The notes under the pieces were generated by a model. The model had not been told where the DNA came from. It saw only the letters and a program-made list of their open reading frames with translations, and did not search any database. Positions 33,302-42,893 of a stretch of DNA of 64,000 nt are shown here, piece by piece; within the stretch, counting starts at the first letter, position 1; each line of letters begins with the position of its first letter. The DNA comes from Acutalibacter sp. 1XD8-33 (GTDB lineage: Bacteria; Bacillota; Clostridia; Oscillospirales; Acutalibacteraceae). Both the position numbers and the translations under genes were made by a program. Where the stretch lies: positions 1 to 64,000 of the forward strand of contig NZ_RAZF01000005.1 of assembly GCF_003612555.1 (NCBI RefSeq). The letters run 5' to 3'.

Positions 33302-34876
33302 TTAGCGGTTCTCATCGGTAAACGAGATCCGGGGATCGACGATTGCCATCAGAATGTCGCCCAGAATGATCGCCACCACGGAGAGAAGGGCATACCACAT
33401 GGTCAGGCCGACAATCACGCCGTTATCGTTGGCGTTGATAGCACGGGTCAGGAAATCACCAGTGCCGGGCACCACGTACACCCGCTCAGTAATGATCGCC
33501 CCGGTCAAAGCGCCCAGGAGTGCGCCAGGAATCCCGTGGACAATGGGAATGGCGGCGTTTTTGAAAATATGCTTGAAGAAAATCTCGTTTTCAGAAAGGC
33601 CTCCGGACCGGGCGAACTTCACATAGTCCGAATTCATCTGGTCGATCATGTACCGGCGCAGCCATTTCATCAGATTGGCTGCGGAAGGCAGTGCCAAAGA
33701 GATAATGGGCAGCAAATACATAAGCCTGCTGGTAGAGTTCATGTCAAAGGTGGTGGGTAGGCCAATAGAACCGCCAATCGCCTTAAACAGGAAGATATAC
33801 GCCAGAGAGGGCACCGCCATAATAAATACAATATAGACCGTGCCAATCTTGTCCACCAGCCCCTCCTTGTGCCGGGCCATAAAGATGCCTATGGGAACCC
33901 CCAGCAGATAGGCAAGGCAGGTAGCCAGAATGCCAATGCTGAAGGAGTAGCCGATCTTGGACATTCCGTTCTTCCTTGTGGTCACATTGGTATAATCATC
34001 TTCAAAACGGTCCATCAAAACCTGGGAAACCTCCCGGGAGCCCTCCGTATAAGTAGCGGTGTGGAGATCGTCGGCGCTGTCCTCTTTCAGCCCGGTGGGG
34101 AAGGTTATGGGCCTGGTAACATAGGATCCCTGGGAATTCAGCATGGTTTCCAGAACGTCCACGCCGTTATTCAGAGAATAGGATTTGCCCAGGCTAATGG
34201 TAATCAGGTTTTGGTGGAAGAAGGGGAATTGATTGTCAAAGTACATCAGATACTTATGCCGGGTGCCGTTGCCAATAATGGCCGGCGCGAACTTCTTCCC
34301 GCCGTAAAGGGGGTCATGGGTGGTAAAGGTGAGCCCCCTCTCCCCTATGTCAGTACCCTCATCCACATAGTGGATGGTGTCGATAGTTACGATGCTGGAA
34401 AAATAGGTAATCAAACGCTGAATCAGAGGCCGGTCCCTGTGGGCGAACAAAATCTGCTGCCCGCCGCTGGCCAGCTTCTTTCGGGAGGTAACAGCGTTAT
34501 ACCGCTCTACCGTAAACCCCTTGCTCTCATACTCCTTTGTGAATTTCTCCACATATTCCGCCGTGATCTCGCTGTCGTTTTCCGGCTTCCGGCCAATGGA
34601 AATCGCCTCGTCCCGGGTTTCCGCATCAAGCTCGCCTTTGCGCACCAGGCCGTTCATATAGTCGGCGAAGGTGACATAATCCAGATAGCCGTACTCCTGC
34701 CATTTCCGGAAGGAATAGGAAATCTTCGCGTTATTCTGCTGCTTCTGATAGGTCATGTCATTGGAAAAAATCAGCGCGCGGTTCAAAAGAGAGTAGATCA
34801 GCACCATGACTATCGCCACCACGATGACGATGGAAACAAGTCCGTGCAAAAGCCGCTTTAATAAATATTTAGTCAT
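33302..34876 (-). CDS. oppB: Oligopeptide ABC transporter permease (OppB/AmiC-like, long external loop)
   Basis: Permease of 524 residues. Helix 1 (about 11-33) is followed by roughly 280 mostly hydrophilic residues before helix 2 (about 317-337), then four further helices and an EAA-like loop (YVKFARSGGLSENEIFFKH). Classical OppB is about 310 residues; streptococcal AmiC also has about 500 because of an extracellular domain, and this one follows that plan. The domain probably contacts the OppA lipoprotein or cell wall. The gene is separated from oppA by a 740-nt gap filled with a family-B repeat, so expression relative to oppA may be lowered there. Confidence 0.88.
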   Translation of the reverse strand: MTKYLLKRLLHGLVSIVIVVAIVMVLIYSLLNRALIFSNDMTYQKQQNNAKISYSFRKWQEYGYLDYVTFADYMNGLVRKGELDAETRDEAISIGRKPENDSEITAEYVEKFTKEYESKGFTVERYNAVTSRKKLASGGQQILFAHRDRPLIQRLITYFSSIVTIDTIHYVDEGTDIGERGLTFTTHDPLYGGKKFAPAIIGNGTRHKYLMYFDNQFPFFHQNLITISLGKSYSLNNGVDVLETMLNSQGSYVTRPITFPTGLKEDSADDLHTATYTEGSREVSQVLMDRFEDDYTNVTTRKNGMSKIGYSFSIGILATCLAYLLGVPIGIFMARHKEGLVDKIGTVYIVFIMAVPSLAYIFLFKAIGGSIGLPTTFDMNSTSRLMYLLPIISLALPSAANLMKWLRRYMIDQMNSDYVKFARSGGLSENEIFFKHIFKNAAIPIVHGIPGALLGALTGAIITERVYVVPGTGDFLTRAINANDNGVIVGLTMWYALLSVVAIILGDILMAIVDPRISFTDENR

Positions 34877-34964
34877 ATTATCATCTACTTTTTCATAGTG
34901 TCATCTGCGATTTTTCTTTCTGTGGATTTTGAATAGTTGAAGAGTGAAGAGGGCCTCCGGCATA

Positions 34965-35350
34965 CCGCTCCAAACGAGGCGAAATAAGCAGACTGGGTTT
35001 CGCGGTGGTGTCAAAAAGATAGACGCTCGCGCGGCTCGGTCTATCTTTCCGTTTCCGCCCCAGCCGTGAGACGGCTGTCTTTTGCTACGCAAAAGTGCGG
35101 CGAAAACTCTGCCAAGCTAGGTGCGAAGCGCCCCCAGCTAGCCAGGGTAAAAGTTTTGTAGACTTCGTTTTACGAAGTCTTACCTTTCTCAAAGGTGGTG
35201 GAGGTTTTTGGAGGGCGACAATTGCCAGTGGCGATTTCCCATCGCCGACCGAAACTGCAGCTGAGACTCAACGCCTCCAAGGTCTTGCCGGAATGCGCGG
35301 CAGACTTGGCTTTGCCAAGTGTTGTGCGCATGGAGGCCACACAGTATCAC
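34965..35350. repeat. Family-B intergenic hairpin array, copy B4
   Basis: Located within the opp operon between oppA and oppB. Modules in order: AAGATAGAC/GTCTATCTT stem, AGACTTCGttttaCGAAGTCT, ACCTTTctcAAAGGT, GGCGAcaattgccagt..ATCGCC, linker GCCGACCGAAACTGCAG, GCCTCC plus AAGGTCTTGCC, and ACTTGGctttgCCAAGT. It matches copy B5 module by module. The rest of the gap (35351-35616) holds nothing I can identify. Confidence 0.75.
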
Positions 35351-35616
35351 TCTTAAAAAGTATAGATATAGAGATTGGGGATGAGGCCTTATGGCCCCAT
35401 CGCCCATTCTCCATCAGCGGCTTTTTAGGGAATCTCCCCAGTATCCGCTATGCTCGGCCAGGCAAACCCGGCGTCTTTACAGTGTGGATTGGGCCGCGTC
35501 AGCAAAACCCAATTATGAAACACGGTGTGTTTCATATGGCATGTTTTCTACCTAGAAAACAACCATCGGTTTCAAACCTGCCCAGTCAGGGGTCAGCGTT
35601 CTTCTAATCTTCGAAA

Positions 35617-37902
35617 TTAGTATACGCCGCAGCACTTGGTCATATAGCCGTTGTAGTCAGGCAGGAAGGTGTCGATATAGGAGCAGGGATCCATAAAGTC
35701 GGGGGACCAACCGGACAGGTCGAACATCTCATAGTTGGCCTCGTAGCCGCGCTCGGTATAGTAGCCGGTATAGTACCAGATCTCGTTGCTCTCGCACTCC
35801 ACCAGGTTGATCTGAACCTTGTGGTCCAGAGTCTCCTCCATGCTCTGCTTCATCACCTGGGCCTGGTTGGTCCGGGTGGTGCTGGTGGCGGGATAGGGGA
35901 AGTCCAGCTGGATGGGATTACTTTCGTCCACGCTGACGCCGGCGGATTCCAGCTCGGCAATGGCCAGCTCCAGCTCCTTCTTGGCGTACTCGGGATTATA
36001 CCAGCCGTCGAAACCGTCACCGGAGCCCTTGCCGTTCTCCGCGTTGGGATCCTTCTTGTACACAGTGACATCAAATCCGTCCGCGTCGATCTGGGCCTGC
36101 ATGATCTCGCCGTAGTCAGTGCCGGCGGGGAAGGTCACGCTCTCGCCGTTGATCTCCACAGTCACGTCGTTCTGCATGGAGACGAAGGTGCCGGGAGTGT
36201 AAGTGTTGCGCAGGCACAGCTCAGCGACGTCCTCGCCCACGGTCTGTTCATTCCAGGTCTTGCGGTCCAGAGAGGTGACCACAGCCCGGCGGAAGTGCAG
36301 GTTGTTCATTGCCACATGGGTACGGGCGGCATCTTCCTCGCTCTGAGGAGAAACAGCCTCGTTCTCCGCACGGGAGTTGTTCCAAATAGCGCGATTGAAG
36401 TTCATAAAGGAGGAGTAAGAGGCGGCGCTGGAAGAAGTAACGTAAGCATACTCCTCCATGATGGTCTTGTCAGAGCCCTCCATCTTCTCTTCCTTGGCCA
36501 GCTCAATGGTAGAGGTGTTCAGGCCGCTCTGATCAATCACGCCGGCTTTCAGGTCCTGATAGGCCTTGGTGCTGTCGCTGCCGTCATTGAAGGTACGAGA
36601 CAGCTCCTTCAGGGTAACGTTCGCAGCGTCCCAATACAGGGGGTTGGCCTTGTAGTTGATGGAGTTGTTCTCGGTGAAGTTGGTGATCAGGAAGGGACCG
36701 CTATAGGCGATGTGGTCGGGGTCGATGCCATACTGATAGCTCTCGTCCTCGGTATTGTAGTCCTCACCGAACTTGCCTCCCTGAGAGGTGTAGTAGCTGC
36801 GGCACAGAGGCAGGGAGATACCATAGTGGAGCATGGAGGTGAAGTAGTGGACCTTCTTCTCCAAGGTGTACTCCAGGGTGTAGTCGTCCACAGCCTTGAT
36901 GCCTACCTTGGAGAAGTCGGTGTCCTCACCCTCCAGATAGGGCTGAATGTTGGCAATAACGCCGATGAACAGCTCACCCAGGCCGGAGCCGGAGTCGCAC
37001 ACATGCTGCAGGCCGGCCACCCAGTCGTCGGCCACGATGTCGGCGATCTCACGGCCCTGAGAGTCCGCCCACTTCATGCCCTTGCGAATGTGGAAGGTGT
37101 AGGTCAGGCCGTCCTTGGACACGTCGTAGCTCTCGGCCAGGCAGGGAACTTCGGTGTTTTCTCCGTCATAGAACAGCAGGCTGTCGATGCAGTTGATGAC
37201 CGGGTCCACATCGCCCGCGCGGCTGGAAGCCATGGCGTCCCAGGTGGTGGGGTTGGTGTCAAAGGTGATGTTGTAGCTGTCCTTAAAGGTATAGCCCTTT
37301 TCAGTGAGGAACTTCTTGGCCTCTTCGTGATAAGTGCCGGTGCCGCGCAGCTCGTTGAGCATTTTCTTCAGCTCGTCCCGGTCGGCGGTCTTGATGACCT
37401 CGTTGGTGACGATGGCGTACTTGTAGCGGCCGTCGTCGGCGCCCCAGCCGTTGGTGGTGGTGGAGCCGGGAGCGATGCGGCCGAAAACGTAGCGGTTGCC
37501 GTCGTTGTAGGTGGGGAACATGACGGCGGACTCCAGCAGCTTGGCCTCGCTGAGAGCCTCCAGAGCATAGCGCTTGTCAACGTCGTCCACCTCCTGGGTG
37601 GCATCCTTGTAGAAGTCATAGAACTCGCCCAGGTTGAAGTCATAGTAATAATCGGAAAGCTCGTCGTAGTCATCGCTCTCAATGGAGGGCGCCTCCCAGG
37701 CTCCGGTTTCAGTGGGCTCCTGCCCCTCCTCCTGAGAGCTCTCTTCGGACTCGCTGCTGGACTCGCTGGAGCTGCTCTCTTCACTACTGGAGCTGCTCTC
37801 GCTGGAGCTGCCGGTATTATTGTCGCCGCAGGCGGCAAACACGGAAACCATCAGCACCAGAGCCAGCATCAGCGCCAAAACGCGCTTTACTGTCTTGTTC
37901 AT
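35617..37902 (-). CDS. oppA: Oligopeptide-binding lipoprotein (SBP family 5, OppA-like)
   Basis: Substrate-capturing lipoprotein of the peptide importer, 761 residues. Signal peptide with lipobox VFAAC (lipidated Cys25), then a Ser/Glu-only tether of about 45 residues, then a family-5 binding fold. Visible landmarks are the TFHIRKGMKWADSQGREI stretch and AYSGPFLITNFTENNSINYK, both typical of OppA/DppA. The frame begins at 37983, but GAAAGGACG and the signal peptide place the start at 37902. It is the first gene of the minus-strand operon behind a perfect promoter. Being larger than usual OppA (about 540), it may bind longer peptides. Confidence 0.92.
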   Translation of the reverse strand: MNKTVKRVLALMLALVLMVSVFAACGDNNTGSSSESSSSSEESSSSESSSESEESSQEEGQEPTETGAWEAPSIESDDYDELSDYYYDFNLGEFYDFYKDATQEVDDVDKRYALEALSEAKLLESAVMFPTYNDGNRYVFGRIAPGSTTTNGWGADDGRYKYAIVTNEVIKTADRDELKKMLNELRGTGTYHEEAKKFLTEKGYTFKDSYNITFDTNPTTWDAMASSRAGDVDPVINCIDSLLFYDGENTEVPCLAESYDVSKDGLTYTFHIRKGMKWADSQGREIADIVADDWVAGLQHVCDSGSGLGELFIGVIANIQPYLEGEDTDFSKVGIKAVDDYTLEYTLEKKVHYFTSMLHYGISLPLCRSYYTSQGGKFGEDYNTEDESYQYGIDPDHIAYSGPFLITNFTENNSINYKANPLYWDAANVTLKELSRTFNDGSDSTKAYQDLKAGVIDQSGLNTSTIELAKEEKMEGSDKTIMEEYAYVTSSSAASYSSFMNFNRAIWNNSRAENEAVSPQSEEDAARTHVAMNNLHFRRAVVTSLDRKTWNEQTVGEDVAELCLRNTYTPGTFVSMQNDVTVEINGESVTFPAGTDYGEIMQAQIDADGFDVTVYKKDPNAENGKGSGDGFDGWYNPEYAKKELELAIAELESAGVSVDESNPIQLDFPYPATSTTRTNQAQVMKQSMEETLDHKVQINLVECESNEIWYYTGYYTERGYEANYEMFDLSGWSPDFMDPCSYIDTFLPDYNGYMTKCCGVY

Positions 37903-38080
37903 GTGAATCGTCGTCCTTTCTACATAAAATATATGTTGCAAAGCGGAGGCCAAAGCCTCTCCGCGAACAACCCAGTTCCGCATATTGATCCCTATATTCC
38001 TGCATTATGAAGCGATTATGAAAAAAACATGACGAAACTGCATTTTTCTCATAGGGAACATGCACTAAATGTTGTATTTA

Positions 38081-38109
38081 ATTATACCCTTCATCATACT
38101 CCCTGTCAA
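38081..38109 (-). promoter_or_regulatory. Perfect consensus sigma-A promoter of the opp operon
   Basis: On the minus strand TTGACA (38104-38109), a 17-nt spacer and TATAAT (38081-38086). The leader to oppA is about 170 nt, long enough for post-transcriptional control, but I see no known riboswitch in it. Confidence 0.88.
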
Positions 38110-38264
38110 GCCCCTTCCTGGCAAATCGCCCTTTTTGAGAGATAATTCCGCAAAAAGCAGGGTCTCTCCCACAATTTTGTGCAATTTCCCGGCAATGCAG
38201 GAAGGCAAGCTCCGTCTTGCATCGCTTCAGAAAAGAATTCTTAATCTGCCGGAAGGATAGGGGA

Positions 38265-38293
38265 TTGTAATTATCTGCCGCCAGTAGTATAAT
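38265..38293 (+). promoter_or_regulatory. Sigma-A promoter of the kinase-HD-ThrE operon
   Basis: TTGTAA at 38265-38270, a 17-nt spacer and TATAAT at 38288-38293, about 43 nt before the chosen start codon. It is divergent from the opp promoter. Confidence 0.7.
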
Positions 38294-38335
38294 GGATTGG
38301 TATAGAATTGGTCTTTTGAAAGGATGCCTATAGCT

Positions 38336-40213
38336 ATGGACAAACGCCAGCTGGAGATTGCCTGGGGCGAGACAAGCGTTCCTGTGATCGCTTTTGAAAC
38401 GCCTTCGCTCCGCCCAGTCTATGAAAATTCCCCTGCCAGCCAGCTGATCCGGGGAAATTTGCCGGCCGCTCTGCCCGCCCAGGATGCCGGCACCCTTGCG
38501 ATGGCTTTAAAAGGCCAGGAGGAGGCGCCAGTCTTTCTTCATCTGGGCAGCCGCGTCTATTCCGCCGCCATTGTGCCCCAAGGGGAGCATCTCCTCTGTA
38601 TCTTAAGCGACGCCACATCCTATTATAACCGCACCCAGAGCGCTTTAGACGAAGCCATTCTGGCCAGCAAAGCCAAGACCTCCTTCCTTTCGGAAATGTC
38701 CCACGACATCCGCACCCCCATGGGCGCCATCGTGGGCCTTACGGAAATTGCCCTGAGCCAGCCCGATCCCCCTCAAAAAATCAAAGAATGTCTGGAAAAA
38801 ATCCAGGTAGCTTCCGGGCATATGATGTCCCTTTTAAACGAAGTGCTGGACATGTCCCGCATTGAAAGCGGCCGAGTACAGATCCAGGTGGAACAAGCCA
38901 ATATCGCTGACCTGCTCCACGAGCTGCTCATCGTCGCCAAACCCCAGGCGGATTCCAAACATCTGGATTTCCAGCTGGAAATGGGTTCGATGGTCTGCGA
39001 AAACCTCGTTCTGGACCCGGTGCGCGTAAAGCAGATCTGTCTGAATCTACTTTCCAACGCCATCAAATACACTCCTCAGGGAGGCTGGGTGGAGTTCTAT
39101 TTTGCCATCTCCGCCCATGAGGATCCAGAGAAGGCTCGCATGGACCTGCGGGTAAAGGACAACGGCATCGGCATGAGCAGGGAGTTCCTTCTGAAGCTCT
39201 TCTCGCCCTTTGAGCGGGAGGAGAAGGCTTCTGTGAACAAGATTCAGGGCACCGGCCTGGGCATGGCCATCACCAAAAGCCTGATCGATTTAATGGGCGG
39301 CAAGATTGCCGTGGAGAGCGAGCCCGACAAGGGGAGCTGCTTTACGGTTAGCATCCCTTTCCCCCGGGCCGAGTGCCCCGAGGACTTTTCAAAGGATCTG
39401 GCCGGGCAAAAAATCCTTCTCCTGGACAGCGATGAAAAACAGGCGGAGCTTACCGTGCAAATGCTGAAAGACCTGGGCCTGGAGGCCGACTGGGCCCAGG
39501 ACGCGGATTCCGCCGTGATGTACCTCAACGACGCGGAGCTCTCGGGAGAGGCGTATTACGCCTTTCTCACAGTGGAAAAGCTGCCGGACGCGGAGGTTAC
39601 CCTTCTGCTGCCGGAGATCCGCCACCGGATGGGCAGCCGCTTGCCCATTCTGCTGCTTACCGCCAACGACTGGAGCCAGATCGAATATGTCTTCACCCGT
39701 TCCGGCGTGGACGGATTCATCCCCCTGCCCATGTTCCGAAGCCGCCTGGCCGCCGGGCTCTCCGCCTATGCCCAGGGGCCGGTCCCTCAGCAACCGGAGC
39801 CAGAGGTCCGGTGCGACCTCACCGGACGCAGGTTGCTTCTGGCCGAGGACAATGAGCTGAACCGGGAAATCGCCCAGGAGCTGATTGGAGAGGCGGGGGC
39901 GGAAATCGACTGCGCTGAGGACGGGAAACAGGCGGTAGAGGCCTTTCAGGCCTCCGCTCCCGGCTGGTATGACGCCATTCTCATGGATATCCAGATGCCG
40001 GTGATGAACGGTCTGGACGCCGCCAGGGAGATCCGGCGGCTGGACCGTCCCGATGCCCGAAGCGTTCCCATTATTGCCATGACAGCCAACGCCTTTGTGG
40101 AGGATGTCAAGAATTCCCTGGAAGCGGGCATGAACGCCCATATTTCCAAGCCTCTGGATATGGACCGGGTTTTCTCCACCATAGAAGGCCTGCTGAGGGG
40201 GCGGCAGCCATGA
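38336..40213 (+). CDS. Hybrid sensor histidine kinase with two receiver domains
   Basis: Cytosolic hybrid kinase of about 625 residues with no membrane segment. A short PAS-like N-terminal part (1-100) is followed by HisKA with the phospho-His in EMSHDIRTPM (about 123), then the ATPase domain: N-box LLSNAIKYTPQGG, G1 VKDNGIGMS, G2 GTGLGMAI. The first receiver (about 350-465) has a DSDEK opening but no recognisable phospho-acceptor Asp. The second receiver is canonical: LLLAEDNELNREI, acceptor Asp in AILMDIQMPVMNG, and K in ISKPLDMD. GAAAGG favours the ATG at 38336 over 38324. Its last 4 nt overlap the next gene. Confidence 0.9.
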   Translation: MDKRQLEIAWGETSVPVIAFETPSLRPVYENSPASQLIRGNLPAALPAQDAGTLAMALKGQEEAPVFLHLGSRVYSAAIVPQGEHLLCILSDATSYYNRTQSALDEAILASKAKTSFLSEMSHDIRTPMGAIVGLTEIALSQPDPPQKIKECLEKIQVASGHMMSLLNEVLDMSRIESGRVQIQVEQANIADLLHELLIVAKPQADSKHLDFQLEMGSMVCENLVLDPVRVKQICLNLLSNAIKYTPQGGWVEFYFAISAHEDPEKARMDLRVKDNGIGMSREFLLKLFSPFEREEKASVNKIQGTGLGMAITKSLIDLMGGKIAVESEPDKGSCFTVSIPFPRAECPEDFSKDLAGQKILLLDSDEKQAELTVQMLKDLGLEADWAQDADSAVMYLNDAELSGEAYYAFLTVEKLPDAEVTLLLPEIRHRMGSRLPILLLTANDWSQIEYVFTRSGVDGFIPLPMFRSRLAAGLSAYAQGPVPQQPEPEVRCDLTGRRLLLAEDNELNREIAQELIGEAGAEIDCAEDGKQAVEAFQASAPGWYDAILMDIQMPVMNGLDAAREIRRLDRPDARSVPIIAMTANAFVEDVKNSLEAGMNAHISKPLDMDRVFSTIEGLLRGRQP

Positions 40214-42093
40214 GGGAGTATCAGGAAAAGTACATCGAAAACCTGCGGCGGGTCCTGCTGCTGAACGCCCCGCCGGGGGAGATTCCGGCGGACCCCGCCG
40301 CCTATGTGAAACAGCGGGATGAAAACGTGGCGGAGATCCGAAGAATCTCAGAGGAGAACACCGCCATGCTCCGGCAGGAGCTCTTCCCTCTGCTGGACAA
40401 TATCGTCTCCGCCGGAGAAGAGGATATCTCTAACCTGGAGGATTTCGCCGCCCAGCTTCTCCAGCGGGGGACATACCTGGATCTGGTGCTGTGCTACTCC
40501 CTGCACAACGCCCTGATTACCTATGCCCGGCACTGGGAATACCAGGACCTGCTGATCCGGGAGCTCTACCACTGCGCCATGGCCCTCTTCTATATGCAAG
40601 AGATCGTCCGCCGGGCCGGTCAAAGCCCCTATCGCTGGAAGATGAGCATGATGTTTGGGGAGGCCGCCTCCTATATTAAGCAGTACGACGACATTTACGA
40701 TGAGGAAACGCGGGGATACATCCACCGGGCCATGGGTAATCTGGCCCTGGTCTACTCCGAGCTCAACGCCCAGGACGGCCGCCGGAAAATGAACGCTATC
40801 CGCCGCTCTCTGCAAATCCTGGAGGACCCCGTCTATCATGAAAAATCCCCTGGCCTCCCCTGGGATCTGTATCTCTACAAGTCCCATCAAGAGCGCACCA
40901 CCGGCCTGGGCCTGCTGCGGGCGGGGATTGTGGACCCCCAGGTTCAGCGGGAAGTGATGGAATCCGCCGAGTATGTATTCGACCGACTGATGGAGAGCTG
41001 TCAGACCCAAAGCGCCAAGCCCGCCATGCGCTGGCGCTATGCCTACGAGGCCGCCCACTATCACTGCGGCGTCCGCCCTCTCTCCTATTTTTTAGGCTGG
41101 ATGGAACAGGAATATATGGAACGGGACGAGCAGGACTACAGCTCTGAAGGAATTTACTGCAACATGTTCCTGCCGGCTCTGTATGCCGCCTACATCGAGG
41201 ACCACGGGGAATACCGCCACAAGAAAAAGGAGGTCCTCAGCCTGATGTATCGGAGGCTGGCTGTATACGTGCGGAAAATGCCCGACAACCAGATCAGCGA
41301 AACCACCATCAACCACCTGCTGGCCTGCCTGCAGACCTTTGTGGAATATCCTGACGGCATCCAGGAGAAGGACTTCATCATCAATCTGGTGGTCTGCCGC
41401 AATCCCGACGCCTTCGTCACATCCCGCATGTCGGCGGAGGTGGCCCGGATGCTGGTGGACCGGGCCGTAGACTCGCGCCCGGAGGCTCTGGCCGGCGCCC
41501 TGGGCTGCGCCTCTCCCGAAGAGGTCTCCGCCCACAGGGAGGAATTCCGGCGCTTCGCCTATGAAGGATGTCTGCTGCACAACGTGGGCCTGCTGGCCTT
41601 CACAAATTTTGTGCGCCGCATCGGCCGCAGCTGGCTGGAAGAAGAGGAATCCATGTACCGCTGCCATGTGGAGGCCACGGCTTCCCTTCTGGAGCGCAGC
41701 GAGTCCACCCGGCCCTATGTCCAGGCGGCCCTGGGCCATCACCGGTATTATAACGGTCAGGGGGGATATCCCCAGCGGTATAGCCGGGAAGAGGACCCCA
41801 ACGCCTCCATGACCGACCTGGTCAGCGCCGCTATTCATCTTGTCCGCCTGATTGACAATCCGGTATTCCTCTCCTCTCCCCCTATGACGCTGGACCAGGC
41901 CATGGTACAGATTGAAAAAGACGCGGGCGTCCGCCTCTCGCCGGTGTGGGCCCATATGCTGATTGCGCTGGAACCGGAAATCCGGAAATACCTGAAAGAG
42001 GGCCGGGTAAATGCATATGAAGAGGCCTTCGAACTCCTGCGGGGAGATATTCACAACCCGCAACCACCATCTGAGGGGAAAATTCGGTTATGA
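40210..42093 (+). CDS. HD-GYP-like signalling protein, degenerate
   Basis: A 627-residue cytosolic protein with a helical N-terminal two-thirds that I do not recognise. The C-terminal region (about 450-620) looks like HD-GYP: the first position reads LLHNVG instead of an HD pair, a later HVEATASLLER gives a His, and LGHHRYYNGQGGYP retains the HHE..DGxGYP-like motif. Loss of the HD aspartate suggests it may not hydrolyse c-di-GMP and could be a binding or output module. It overlaps the hybrid kinase upstream and ThrE downstream by 4 nt each, so the three are translationally coupled. It is a likely kinase partner. Confidence 0.7.
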   Translation: MREYQEKYIENLRRVLLLNAPPGEIPADPAAYVKQRDENVAEIRRISEENTAMLRQELFPLLDNIVSAGEEDISNLEDFAAQLLQRGTYLDLVLCYSLHNALITYARHWEYQDLLIRELYHCAMALFYMQEIVRRAGQSPYRWKMSMMFGEAASYIKQYDDIYDEETRGYIHRAMGNLALVYSELNAQDGRRKMNAIRRSLQILEDPVYHEKSPGLPWDLYLYKSHQERTTGLGLLRAGIVDPQVQREVMESAEYVFDRLMESCQTQSAKPAMRWRYAYEAAHYHCGVRPLSYFLGWMEQEYMERDEQDYSSEGIYCNMFLPALYAAYIEDHGEYRHKKKEVLSLMYRRLAVYVRKMPDNQISETTINHLLACLQTFVEYPDGIQEKDFIINLVVCRNPDAFVTSRMSAEVARMLVDRAVDSRPEALAGALGCASPEEVSAHREEFRRFAYEGCLLHNVGLLAFTNFVRRIGRSWLEEEESMYRCHVEATASLLERSESTRPYVQAALGHHRYYNGQGGYPQRYSREEDPNASMTDLVSAAIHLVRLIDNPVFLSSPPMTLDQAMVQIEKDAGVRLSPVWAHMLIALEPEIRKYLKEGRVNAYEEAFELLRGDIHNPQPPSEGKIRL

Positions 42094-42893
42094 ATACAGG
42101 CTCTAACGGAAAGGATTGTGACACTATGCCAACCATCCTGAATTTATCCTTTCAGATGGGAGAAGTCCTTTTGGAAAACGGAGCGGAAATCTCCCGCGTA
42201 CAGGAGACCATGGAGCGGGTTGCCTGTGCCTATCGAATTGACAGCTTCCAGGTGTATGTGCTTACCAACGCCATCTTTGCCACCGGCGTGGAACAGGGGG
42301 TGGAGCGCACCGCCATGCTCAAGCATATCCCCAGCACCGCCACCCATCTGGGCCGGATCTGCGCCGTGAACCAGCTTTCCCGGGAAATCGTCCAGGGCGC
42401 CCACACGGTGGAAGAGGCCTCCGCCCGGCTGGAGGAGATCCGCGCTCTGCCCTACTCTCCCCTGCCCCTGGCTGTACTGGCCTGCGCCGTGGGCAGCGCC
42501 TCTTTCAGCTATCTTTTCGGAGGAAGCTGGCGGGACGCCGCCGTGGCTTTCGTCTGCGGTGTGGCCCTGGAGCTGTTTCTCAGCTTTGTAGGCCGGAAAG
42601 GGATGTCCAAATTTCTCACCAACCTTTCCGCCAGCGCGTTGGTCACCTTGTGCGGTGGGGTGTTTTTTCTGCTGGGACTGGGAGACAACATGGATAAGAT
42701 CATCATCGGATCCATTATCCGCCTGGTTCCCGGCGTGGCCCTCACCAATTCCATCCGGGATTTCTTTCACGGGGACTACCTGAGCGGGGCCATCCGGATG
42801 CTGGACGCCTTCCTCATCGGCGGCTGTATCGCCGTGGGCGTGGGCTTTGTCGTGCGGGGCCTTTCTATGCTGACAGGAGGTGCTTTGCTGTGA
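42090..42893 (+). CDS. Threonine/serine exporter, large subunit (ThrE N-terminal part)
   Basis: A 267-residue membrane protein of the ThrE family, first half of a split exporter. The N-terminal cytosolic domain has MGEVLLENGAEISRVQETM and MLKHIPSTATHL-type motifs of DUF1212; about five membrane helices follow (from about residue 125). Two starts are possible: ATG 42090, coupled to the previous stop by ATGA, or ATG 42126 with GGAAAGGA. The next gene, overlapping it by one to four nucleotides, encodes the other half. The family exports threonine and serine in corynebacteria; substrate here is inferred. Confidence 0.85.
   Translation: MNTGSNGKDCDTMPTILNLSFQMGEVLLENGAEISRVQETMERVACAYRIDSFQVYVLTNAIFATGVEQGVERTAMLKHIPSTATHLGRICAVNQLSREIVQGAHTVEEASARLEEIRALPYSPLPLAVLACAVGSASFSYLFGGSWRDAAVAFVCGVALELFLSFVGRKGMSKFLTNLSASALVTLCGGVFFLLGLGDNMDKIIIGSIIRLVPGVALTNSIRDFFHGDYLSGAIRMLDAFLIGGCIAVGVGFVVRGLSMLTGGALL

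Noticed and set aside
35821-38010. 729-residue open frame on the plus strand opposite oppA
   Set aside because: It is antisense to a clear lipoprotein gene, is compositionally biased (Gly/Val/Leu-rich) and has no ribosome site or domain; a GC-codon shadow.
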